Source: Amphibalanus amphitrite
Taxonomy: Eukaryota > Arthropoda > Thecostraca > Balanomorpha > Balanidae
Direction: 5' to 3'
DNA length: 64,000 nt
Assembly: GCF_019059575.1 (NCBI RefSeq)
Contig: NW_024881847.1
Span: 372,001 to 436,000, forward strand
Shown here: positions 1 through 10,500 of the stretch, one piece after another
Layout: each line of letters starts with the position of its first letter
How positions within the stretch are numbered: position 1 is the stretch's first letter
Translations under genes and position numbers: made by a program
Notes under the pieces: generated by a model
What the model was told of the DNA's origin: nothing
Seen by the model: only the letters and a program-made list of their open reading frames with translations
Databases searched by the model: none

Positions 1-237
1 GAGGGCGTTGCGAAGTTGCGACATCTAAAGACCGTGCAGAGGTTCACTTATGACGTCATAGGTCAGTGACCTGACCTGACCCAAAAATGCGGTTGGTGTC
101 AAAAAATCCGGCTTGAATCAAAAATCAGGTATGCCAAGTTTCAGCTCTTTATCGCCAGCGTGTTCGGAGCTATCGCGAAAAGCCCTATGGGGGGGGGCGG
201 CACCCCCCCCCCCCCCGCCCCGGCCGGCGAGGGTTAA
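1..237. mobile_element. Right end of a TTAA-type non-autonomous element
   Basis: The segment ends in a G-tract/C-tract pair (about 187-220), the terminal sequence GCCGGCGAGGG and the tetranucleotide TTAA at 234-237. The same terminus closes the element at 54890-55785, so both belong to one family. The interior holds several AGGTCA/TGACCT half-sites, including a perfect inverted repeat at 60-72. The left end lies outside the window. There is no coding capacity. The TTAA target is typical of piggyBac-like (also Kolobok) transposases; which one moved it is inference. Confidence 0.7.
60..72. promoter_or_regulatory. Perfect IR-1 nuclear receptor site (AGGTCA-G-TGACCT)
   Basis: The 13 bases read AGGTCAGTGACCT, an inverted repeat of two consensus half-sites with a one-base spacer. 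In arthropods this is the classic arrangement bound by the ecdysone receptor EcR/USP heterodimer. It lies inside a repetitive element next to further half-sites, so occupancy and function are unproven. Confidence 0.45.
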
Positions 238-579
238 TCACCAGTCTGCTGAGGTGTAATGTTGCAGAGATCGTGCTTCGAAATATACTTTCAATGAAAT
301 GATTGCTCGGAAAGTTTTATGGATATCATTTTGTTGGAGCTGGACTTTATTTGTCCCTTGATGTTTTGTATTATTGTGCCGCAATTATTCGTTGTAAGTC
401 CGCGGCACAGTCAATATGTTTTGACGCGGAAGGATTGGTGTGATAGTGAATTCATTTTAGAGTGGTGCTGACCTGGCAGACCAGTGCAGTGGAGCAGACC
501 TCGCGGACCAGTGAGCACATTTTTCGGCGGCAGGATCGGTGTGACAGTGAGTATACTGAACATTTTTTTTTTGTGTCAG
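238..579. other. Intron or spacer with a thrice-repeated splice-acceptor-like motif
   Basis: No coding exon is seen. A short motif resembling the acceptor and first bases of the next exon (AGGA-CGGTGTGA) occurs near 430, near 530 and at the true acceptor near 578. This suggests small local duplications around the exon start. Confidence 0.4.
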
Positions 580-715
580 GAGCGGTGTGACCGGCTGCGG
601 CCTATTCATCGCCTCCTCGTTCGTCATGGACCAGCTGGCGGAGGAGCAGGAGATTGACGTGGTGATGGCCGTCTCCACGGTGCGCAAGAGCCGGCCGCAG
701 TTCATCGGGACGCTG
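580..715 (+). CDS. Receptor-type protein tyrosine phosphatase, one internal exon (partial gene)
   Basis: The exon starts after a pyrimidine-rich TGTCAG acceptor and ends at CTG|GTTAGT. It encodes 45 complete codons beginning SGVTGCGLFIASSFVMDQL and ending RKSRPQFIGTL. This matches the end of a PTP domain: the helix after the P-loop, then the conserved EQEIDVVMAVSTVRKSRPQF segment before the usual EQY-F motif. Receptor PTPs are membrane proteins that remove phosphate from tyrosines. The loop reads SGVTGCG where active domains have RSG, which fits the inactive membrane-distal D2 domain. The catalytic cysteine exon lies upstream of the window. The following micro-exon with EQY-F was not found. 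Confidence 0.75.
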
Positions 716-3412
716 GTTAGTGGGCGGCTGATGGTGGCCAGGAGTATAAGGTAGCTGATGTGTGATAGCCGCAGGGTGGTCAGAAGAATTTAGGGAAAAA
801 TTGAAAGAAGGTCACCATTTCTCTCTGACGCAAGCAATGCTTACATATTTACAGGCGAGGATAGTCTCAAACTGCTCTGCCTTAGATATTCATAATCTTG
901 TTTTGAAGGAGGCAACTATTTTTTACATTTGATATTTCCTAACAATCTCCTGAAGCAAAGTACCTACATTACCGATATATTACCCAATTACCTATTACCG
1001 ATGATGCTATAACAAAAGTCGACGCTAAAAGTTTGATCGTCCAAGATCCTAAATAGCTAAATGCCAGTTTTTCAAGATGTAGCTTTCATCACATTTTTTT
1101 GATACTGTTTATCGAATTTAGAAAGTTGTAGCAACTAACATTGCGAATTATTATGCTGCTTATTCAAAATATGCTCACAAAGCCCAATGAGCTCATCCAT
1201 CACCTCAAAATCACAAATTCGGTACCTAGGTGTTTGGATTAGTGTTATTAGCTCTTAAAATATACGTAAAATATATGGTTGTTATCAACCACAGGTAGTT
1301 TGGAAATAGAAACCAAGCTAAATATCTAGCACCGACCGAATTTGTAATGGTTATTCGGTATTTTCTTATTGATGGTATTTTTACCATACAGACGGTTTCA
1401 AGTTTAAGTGTTAAGTCAACTCAAATGAGGTCAAAGCGCATCGACTCTAATAACGGTTTTGCCTGGTACATATTTCCAAATTAGGTGCGAGATCAATGAG
1501 ACTGCAATTAATGATGCATATATCAACGTTATTTCCCCTAACATTACTGCGCCCATGTGACCTGGAACCGGTGGTGCTTTCAGAAACAATTTGAGCTCTG
1601 CTACGACGCGGCTCTGGCGTGGCTGAAGGCTTTCGATATATACTCAAACTTCCAGTGAAAGTCCCTTTTACCGTCAGTATCTACGAGACAAAGGACACTT
1701 TGAGCATACGCAAGTCTTTAAAGTTCGAATATCACAATATCCTAGCCTAGCCCATTTAAAGTGGCAAATCTAGCCCATATAAACTAGCAAATGGGCTAGA
1801 ATATTGTGATATACTAATATAGCGGTTTGTAGTGCCAAATGTTTGTGCTCCTTGAGACCAACTCAGTATAGAGGCGCGCACTCCTGTGGCCTGATGGGGT
1901 CACTTGGAATCGCCCCACTAGTCTGTCAAAGTGGCGTGAGAAGTGATATGAACTTGTGACGTGGCGGAGGGACGCTCTACCTAGTCGGCCATTGTGATGC
2001 TATTGACTTTGTGGATGACCGTTCCACTTAGTCTTCTTGTGCTATGTGCCTCGCCCTTGTAACCTGGTAGGGTTATGTCGGACTATGCGTACCTATATCG
2101 GTTTTAGTGATAGGTGCCAGTGTGCCATGACACTTGGCATGGTTTTAGCTTTGGCTGGTGCAGTTGAATCACTCGCAGTAGCGTTAGAGTTAGACACTGT
2201 TTGGGCTTATGAACATTTATGCATGCAATTATCATAACTGCTTCTGTTTCAGTATCTACTATCTAGATAGTAAATATATGCATTTTCCCTGTTTTAGAGT
2301 AAGTAGCAATGCAGTGATGGATGTTGCATTTACGCAGAGGAAGTATTGGTGTTGAAATTGACCCATATAACCGTGCCCTTTGCCGCTTTCCCTCGTGCTC
2401 CGTTCATCGAGGTGGCAAACGATATATTACTGAGGCATTCAAGCGGAGCTAGCTTTGTCGCATATGCATTCCATGGCAGATGGTCATGATATTGTTGCTT
2501 GACATAGATTAGTATCCGGTTCTGATAATACATTATATAAGCAGCCGTACTGCGTTTGCAAGGGCATAGCTTTCAATGCTTCGATACAAGTCAAGCGCCA
2601 ATGTGAATTACTTTCTCATAATCGTAGCCAGCTTCTGTAATTTTTAGAAAAATAAGGTGCCCAGATATTGACTAAATGTGTCGTACATGCCTGTTTTGTC
2701 AACTACAAATCGTAATCTAAATCTATATGAACCCACCGGTGTGTAAGAAAAGAGATGTGATGAATGTTTTTTACGTTGATAATCGCTCGTGCTGAGGCAT
2801 CACAATGACGTGATATGCTTATATTGCTTATGTTAATTGTTGCTCGCGCATATCATAATGTTCAGATTATCCGAGAAAACGATAAAAAATGACTTATTCT
2901 CAAGGACCAAAATAAACGAATTTTATGCAGTTGATGTTCCGTTTGTACTGTGTAGCTTACACTATGTTTTACATACATTAGACTATTTGACGTCATTTTG
3001 CGTCATCATCAGGTCACCTGACCGGCAAACAACACCGACATCTGTGGACGATTCTTTAATTGTTTATATTCCACGACTAGCAGAATGTTAAGGGCTGGAA
3101 GCTGTCGCGGCTTGAAAACGTGGCCGTATGTGGGATCGACTGAAAACTCGCAAACGATAAAGTTGGCAAAATCGATAGAAAAAGTAAGAACCTAATTATA
3201 AAAAAACAATAGTAGCGAAAAACTGATAACGGGGAAGTAACTTCAGGCCAGCACGGGTGCCGGATAGGTCGGTTGGTGTCATGATTTTTAGCGCTAAAAC
3301 CCTAGCTGGGTGTGTCAGTTTAGCGGTTTTAACTGGGGAGTGGGGTGTCTTTTTTGCGCTGGAGCTCTAAGTGGGTGTGTCACAATCTGACTGCAAATTT
3401 GGGACCAATTGG
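716..3412. other. Intron/intergenic, no gene recognised
   Basis: The sequence is AT-rich with only short random ORFs. The one structure noted is the imperfect hairpin at 1729-1812. If the exon at 3646 belongs to the phosphatase gene, this stretch is its last intron(s). Confidence 0.5.
1729..1812. repeat. 84-bp imperfect palindrome
   Basis: ATATCACAATAT followed by CTAGCCTAGCCCATTT is mirrored by AAATGGGCTAG and ATATTGTGATAT. The arms are about 24-28 bp, with a small bulge from a duplicated CTAG and a loop of about 30 bases. It may be a tiny MITE or a structured intron segment; no target duplication was identified. Confidence 0.55.
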
Positions 3413-3565
3413 CAGTGGCGGCGGAACACCCTCAAGCAAGGGGGGGGGGGCACTGCCGACTTTTGGTCCCATTCTTTCCATGCAACGCCGATAGGGTTGA
3501 TGCTAAAATGCCAAAATCAAAGGGGGGCACGGTGTCCCGGTGTCCTCCCCGTTCCGCCGCCTATG
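3413..3565. mobile_element. hAT-type MITE with 8-bp target duplication CCAATTGG
   Basis: The termini are CAGTGGCGGCGGAAC and, inverted, GTTCCGCCGCCTATG. The element is flanked on both sides by CCAATTGG (3405-3412 and 3566-3573). Ends starting with CAG plus an 8-bp target duplication are diagnostic of hAT transposons. At 153 bp it is non-autonomous. A related fragment in opposite orientation lies at about 50387-50470. Confidence 0.8.
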
Positions 3566-3645
3566 CCAATTGGCACTAAATGATGAGGTGAGAAAACTCG
3601 TTTGTAGGAGTGACGCATGTCCGTGTTTAACCGCCGCAGACTAAG

Positions 3646-3761
3646 CATTGGCTGATTTTATCGTCGCACTGCTCGCCGACGACCGGCTGGACAAAAGTGG
3701 GGACACGGTGGTGCCGGAGCCCTCTGCTACCGCGAGCTGGCCGGTCGAAATTACAACGTAA
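3646..3761 (+). CDS. Candidate last exon of the tyrosine phosphatase gene
   Basis: After CTAAG the frame reads LADFIVALLADDRLDKSGDT and then runs to a TAA at 3759-3761. Receptor PTP domains end in a helix of similar character just after EQY-F-Y, so this could be the C-terminus of the gene seen at 580-715. Against it, the upstream exon ends in phase 0 whereas this exon needs one preceding base, so a small unseen exon of length 3n+1 would be required. The acceptor is weak. Confidence 0.3.
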
Positions 3762-4528
3762 CGGAGGTAGTTGTCACGCGGTTCCATCTCCTTTAGCGTA
3801 ACTCTGCCAGCTAGAAGTACATACATAAGCGCATTGTCTGCGATACAATCTATTTCGTTATACCTGATGCCAGTTGACATTAGGTTTACACACAAGTGCG
3901 CACAACGAACGTGCAAACTTGGAATAGCTACATAATAAGGTATGCTATAGTGCTTATGAGCCTAACACACTGGCTCAAGTCCAAGAAATATTGGATATGG
4001 TGCTGAAGTCATACCCTGGATGCTCGAGGTGGCGAACGATGGGTTCGGGAGAGTTGCAGCAATATGGGCGGTAAGAAACTGTACGAGACTGATCACCCAG
4101 TTTTATGTGATTCCACAATCAAGGTATGCAAGAAGGCAAATAAGAATTTCGCAACACGTTTGGAACAATAGGAAGTGGAACAATAAAACGATGGGAGTTT
4201 CACTGATAAAAGCACGTGAAACATGTATTAAAATCAACACTAGGTTGACCTCTTGATCCCATATCCCACGACAGAAGAAAGGATGCGCAGCTCTTGGACC
4301 TCTTGAACAAGGTTACACCAAAGTTTCTGGTCACCAAGCAAATGCTTGGTGGTGTCTCATTGCAGCTGACGACTTGGTTTTTTAATTAGCATCTACGTTT
4401 AAATTTAAGCTATGGTGTGCCTATTTATAAATATTTGATAGACCGTTACTGAAGAACGTGTTATACCTACGATTAAAATGAGGTCCTAGGCTAAGATTGC
4501 GTAGCTATAGCTGATATATTCAGATAAG
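3762..4528. other. Intergenic, upstream of the dynein-like gene
   Basis: No exon or convincing promoter motif was recognised. An in-frame TAG at 4508-4510 precedes the chosen ATG. A possible acceptor (ATTCAG, ending 4523) leaves open that 5' exons exist upstream. Confidence 0.4.
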
Positions 4529-7500
4529 ATGGATGGTGTACAAGCTTTATCCAGTCTTTTGCACTGCTCCGCGCGTGTGCGAGATGCTGTATTCTTCATA
4601 CCAGGCACAGAACACCCAAGCAACCCATACAGCATTCAGGTAACGTCTAACCGCTCGCTCTGCCGAGTCACATCGGAACACTGGATGCTCTACCCGGGAG
4701 GATTTCTTCACGTGCGAGCAGACGGCATCAGTGAGAAGCTCAATGCCTGGGAGTGGGTGCGCGAGGCAGGCGTGTACTCCCGCCTGGTGAACCTCAACTT
4801 TTTCCGCACCCTTCGTCTGCGCAAGGCATTTGGCGCTTGGCTCTCGTCAGCGCGCGCTCATGCGTTTAGCCGCAGCCGACGGCGAGTCGGAGAGGCGTTG
4901 CGTTTTCAGCCACCCTACCTGAGCGTTTTGACGACTGGACTGGCCCATCTTCGACTGGCGCTCGATAGTATGAGGGTCACACCCGCTGATTTGCCAGAGG
5001 GCGTGTTCTCTGTGGAGGCTCTAGCGACTACCGTGCACGAGATGTCAGAGGTGGCGACGCGTCAGTCGCGGTTGGCCATTCATCTGACGCTGGATCACGT
5101 GCACCAGCTGTGCCGACAGTTGGTGAGTGACCTGGAGCGAGCCTGGAGGCACCTGCACCAGGAGCACTGTCCCAGTACGTACGACAGTCCGGTGCTGGGC
5201 ACTGCCCGCGGCCGCGTGGCGCACCTGCGTAGTCGAGTGGCGCGCTGTCGCCGCCTGGAGTCGCTGCTGCCGGTGTTTCTACGGCTGTTGGCCAGTCTAG
5301 CGCTGGCCCACGCCAGCGCCAGTCTGTGCTCTCTGCTGGAGCCGCTGACCAGCCGTCTGACGGCCGAGCGGAGGTCGCTGCTGATGATCAAGGCAGAGGT
5401 GGCGCAGCCGGCGGCCGGCGGCGGCGGCGAGGAGGCTGGCACAGCGCGGCCGCAGCTGCTGATCCGCCCGGACCGGGCGCAAGCGGAGTCCAGGCTGCGA
5501 GAGATGACCAGGGACGCCGCCTGCATGCTGAAACTGGGCGCAGAGAGAGCCCTGCAGCCGCGCCTGGAAGGCTGGGCTATGCGGCAGCCCGACACGTTCC
5601 GCAGCCCCCTGGCGAGCGAGCGGGTGAACGCCCATGAGGTGAGGTTCATTCACGTACTGCGTGATGCAACTTGGGGGTCCGTTGAACAGCAAACATCCCT
5701 GATCACACTCCTGACATCTGCCATGGCTCAAGATTTTGCTATTGTTAATGACTTTATCGAGAATAACGTCTGGATTCTTGAGACTTTTCACCACTGCGGG
5801 GTGGACAATTCGCGCTCCAGCAAGCTTCCATCACGGCTCACGGACGTCATCACCGAGCTGAAACAGCTTATCGCATGGCACAGCCAGCTGGACGTGCTGC
5901 CACCGCAGCTGTGTGCCGGCCTGCTGCAAGTGTCGCTGGCGGAGGTCAGGCGCAAGCTGACTGAGAGTGTGCAGCGACGAGCCGCCTGGCTGCTGACGGT
6001 GGTAACCGACGCTCTGGACGGAGCTCGGGCAGACATGCGGAAGGTTATGAAGGAAGTACCGGCTGAGTTTGATGGTGGTGGCGCACAGCTCTCTCGCTGG
6101 TTTTATCGCATCACTAGCCTGATTCGAAACACTTGGAGCCGGTTCGAGCCGGTGGGCATAGCTCTTCGCTGCTCCATGCTTCTGAAACACGCCAACTGGC
6201 AGGAGGGCCACGGCACTGCGGCGCTGTTGGAAAAGCTGGATGAATCCAACAAGCAAATGACAGACGACTGGAGTGCCTATCTGAACGCACTGTACAGTCG
6301 GCATAGCGCTCTGCTCGCTGAGCTGGACAAGCGCATCCCGCACGCCTATAGATTCCACGAGAGTGCTCTGAGCGCAGCCGAGTCAGTACGGCACCAGGCT
6401 GACCAGCTACCACGCTGGCTTGGACACTCAGACGTCATCATGAAAGCTCTCATCCCCGGCTTTGATCCGTCGATGGCCGTGCGACTGGACAAACGGATCG
6501 GCCAGCTACTGGAGGACGTTGCGCGACTGACGCAGCTAATGGCGCAGTTGGACCGTGTCATGGAAGAAGTGGACGAAGCAGAGCGCGTCATTCGACTGCT
6601 CTTTCATCGACACGTGGAGTCGAGGCCGGCGCGGCGCACCTACCGGCGTGTCTCGGAAAAGGTGGGCGTCTGGACGTCTCTTCGTGACCTGCTGGCGCTA
6701 GCACGTCTCTGGTTGATGGACATGCGTAACAGTGAGCTGCGCAACCTGCTCACCGCGGACCTGAATGCCTGGCATCAGAGAAGGCGTCACTTTATATCGG
6801 ACGTGGCCGCCGAGCGGCAGTCAGTCCGCTTCTGGCGGGATCGGATGGAGGAGGTGCGCCGCTTGGTGGTGATGATGGAGGCAGTTCAAGGAGAGGGCAC
6901 CGGCAGCGACAACTGGTCGCCGATCGTCGGTAGGATGCGCTATCTCATGGCCGAACGGGAGCGAGCTGCAGAAGCAGCTACCCTGAAGTCTGAAGCTCAA
7001 AGTGGCAAAGATGCTATCGACAGGCAGCATCAACTTGAACAAAGTCATGCCAATGATCAGCAGGACCCAGTTACAAAGAGGAATGAAAAGGCTGAGACAG
7101 AAACTAAAAGTGAGCGGAAGGAAGACATGAACGAAGCAGAAAAAGAGCCAGACGAAGAAACAGCCGAGGAAGAGAAGCACCAAGAGACACTGACACGTCA
7201 CGTCAGCGTCATTTACGAGCAAGTGAGCCGCACGCAGAAGATATTCTCTGCCAAGGAACTGGTGCAAACAATGGACGCTAAACTGGACGCCATGACGTTC
7301 ACCATGCAGCGCTACGTGCCAGATTTCATCGTCCCGAACGGTCTGCTGATGGACGATGCAGTGTACACGATCAGCGAGGGTGCTTCATTCGAGACGGAGG
7401 TGATGTTCCAGATGTCTGCGCTACGGGCGGTGACCGACTGGAACCTAACCAGCGCCTGGTGGCGGCCCGTGCTGGCCACCAACGAGCACTGGGAGCGGGC

Positions 7501-10500
7501 CGCGCTCCTGGTGCGCCGTTTGGTCGGTCTGCAGCGTCACTGGGTGCGCCTGCACCAGCTGGTGGCCACAGACGTGGTGGACACGCCGCCGGCGTTCGCC
7601 AAACTGTCCTCCATCTTCTGCGGCCTGACGAGCCGGCTGCAGCAGGAGCCTCGGCTGTGCGCCCACGATTTCAGTGAGCTCTTGGAGGAACTGCGCTTGG
7701 CCGACTCGATAGTCTCTGAGTGTCTGACAGAGGCCGGTCCGTATGTAGAGCAGGTGGTGCGCGGACAAAAACGGTGGTCGGCTGACCAGGGCGTGCCAAC
7801 CGTTCTTCCTGGCGATATGGAGCGACAGCTACGCGTCCAGGCCGAGCAGGAGGGATTCGTACTATCCAGCGAGCAGCTGGACTGGCTGGTGTCCCTTCAC
7901 GAACACCTAACCGAACACAGAGTGGCCGTGGTCACTGGTGAGCCGGGGTCAGGCAAGTCGACTCTCCTGGGTCTGCTTCGAGCCGCTAAACAGCAGATTC
8001 TTGCAGGATCAATAGACGATGTATACCTAAGCAACGGTGCAGCGCGCGTCATCGAGCGCGTGCTGGTGGGGCCGCGCCGCCTGGAGCGACTGGTGGTATC
8101 AGCGCGTCTGATGGGCACTCTGCCTATGGTCGAGGAGTGGCTCATCATCGACCACGACTGGCCGTCTGTCGAGGAGGTGCTGGTCGCCTTGACACCAGTC
8201 GTGGAGCAGAACCACAACCTGGTGCTGGTGCTGGAGACGACTGACCTGCACCAGCTGGGACCGCGCGACCGCTCTGTGTCCTGGTTCTCGCTCTCCCCGC
8301 ACAAACTGACATGGAGGATGATAATGAGTGCGTGGTTCGAGCAGGTGGCTAAGACAACCCTGTACCGGTACGAGCTAGAGACACTGAAGTCTCTCACAGA
8401 ACAACTTTTTCCGGACATGATAGCGTTTCTGAGCCGACACAGCACGACGCTGAGCCGCGGGAGCACTGGGGAACAGCTGGCGTCGGGTTACCTGGGCGGT
8501 CACCAGGTCACCATGTTCCGGCAGCTGTTTACCGCTCTGATGTCCGGCTACGATGCCCACCTGATCCGTAACACAGCCGATACTCGACGCGTCCTGCGGC
8601 GCGTCGCCTCGCTGGCGTTTGTGTGGGCGTTCGGCGGTGCTCTGGAGAGACGTCACCGCGCCCTGTTCGCCTCCACCGCGCGCCAGCTGATGGCCTCAGC
8701 CGAGCTCGACTTTCCAGCTGAGGGCTGTGTGATGGAGCACGCCCTCGACAAACGGGCCAACTGGTGCCGCTGGCCCGCCGTCGCTGGAGGTCACGTTACA
8801 ACTGGCGGCCGCCAGTGGCACGTGCCGGTACCGCAGCAAGGCAGTGTCGCCTCGCTGGCCGTGCGTCTGCTGCGGTGCGGCGTGCACGTCCTGTTGCTAG
8901 GACCGCGCGGCGCCGGCAAGACGCAGCTGCTGCGCCACGAGATCGCGCCGCGCTTCCAGACGGTATCTTTGGACCACGCACCTTACGCGTCAGCGCCGAC
9001 AGCGCGCCGCTACCTGCAGACGCTGTGCCGACGGGTGCACACGGCGATGCCGCGACCGGCTATAGTCGTTGATGATCTTCACTATGCCACTGACGAACCG
9101 GGTGGCGCGGGTCTACAGCACCTGCTGCGCGAACACTGCCGACTGCACGGGTTCCGCTCCGGCGCCGACTTCGAGTTCCGCTCGACGGGCGTGCTGCCGG
9201 TGTTTGCCACCGCGCTGGACGTGCCGCCACCGGCCGTAGCAGAGACGACGCACTCGTTGGCGGCGGTTGCCATCGACGCCAGGCTGCGTCGGGACTGCTT
9301 CGTGCTGACGCTGCCGACACCGGACGCCTCCCTGGTGGCCGCAGTGTTTGGCCCCGTGGTGCAGCACGGCATCTGGAAGCAACTGCCGGCTGGTGTGGCT
9401 AGCACGGAAGCTCTTTTCACGCAGTGCTGGGTGGAGGCTACCTGCCGCATTTTTGTCTGGTTGCAGACTGCGCTGCCGGTGAACGCGGGCAGACCTAGTC
9501 GCGCCTTCAGTCTACATCACGTTGCACGCTGCGTCCGACTGGCTCTGGATAGTGCCAACCGACTGCTGCAGGCCGAACTCGCTGAGACCGGCGGGACCGA
9601 CGATGGTGGAGGCAGTGACGACAGAATCAGCAGCAGCAGCAACAGCAGCAGTAGTGGCAGCAGTGATGGCAGCAGGTTTGGCAGCAGCAGCGGCGACGGC
9701 AGCGGCAGCAATAGTGACGCGTCTGGGCATACAAATGGCGGAGAGCCTATGTGGAAGCTGGCGTTGAGAGTGCTTCCGGAGTCGTGGGAGCACGCGGTTG
9801 CCAGTGTGTTTCAGCATCGCTTAGAGAATGCCGCTGACCGCGCCATGTTTGTGGACGAGACCAGTCGCACCCTCATAGACATGAGGAAGTTCGTGGACAA
9901 GTACGAAGGAGAGCGCACAGCGAAGGAGAATAAGCATAAGCGTGACAAAGAGCAAGAGAGAGGTTTTGGCAGTATGGTTCACTTGCATGCATCACAAAAC
10001 TCTGTGAAAACGGCGAAGGCACGTTGTCGAAAATCAGCTCGAGATGGGGATACCGTGGTACGTAAAGATGTCACAAGTACAGTTAGTGTAACGCTCAATG
10101 ATCCCTCTTCTCCCAAAAACCGTGGGGTAAACAGAAAAAGAACAAGCTCGGCTAAACGCTCAGTGCGTGGGAATAGCATGTGGGTGAAAATGAAGGTAGG
10201 TAAAAATGAAAGAAGCGATAAGCAGAAGGCTGTAGCCGAGTATCAATCTACAAAACCCTTCTCCAGCCCGCGAGGAGCAGAGTCACGCAGAAGATCCACG
10301 AGTATTGGACAAACATACAAGTCATTTGTTCGAACGAACCACTACAGCATAGGCACTGTTGTTTCGCTTGAACGGGAAAGGTTAAACCAACAGCGCTACG
10401 GGTCGGTGGTCTATCAACGACCGAAGTCGCGCTACGTCGACTTCAGCTCGTTTGCCAGACAGCACAGCAGAGCGTCAAGTGACATTTCTTCAGGCAGCAG

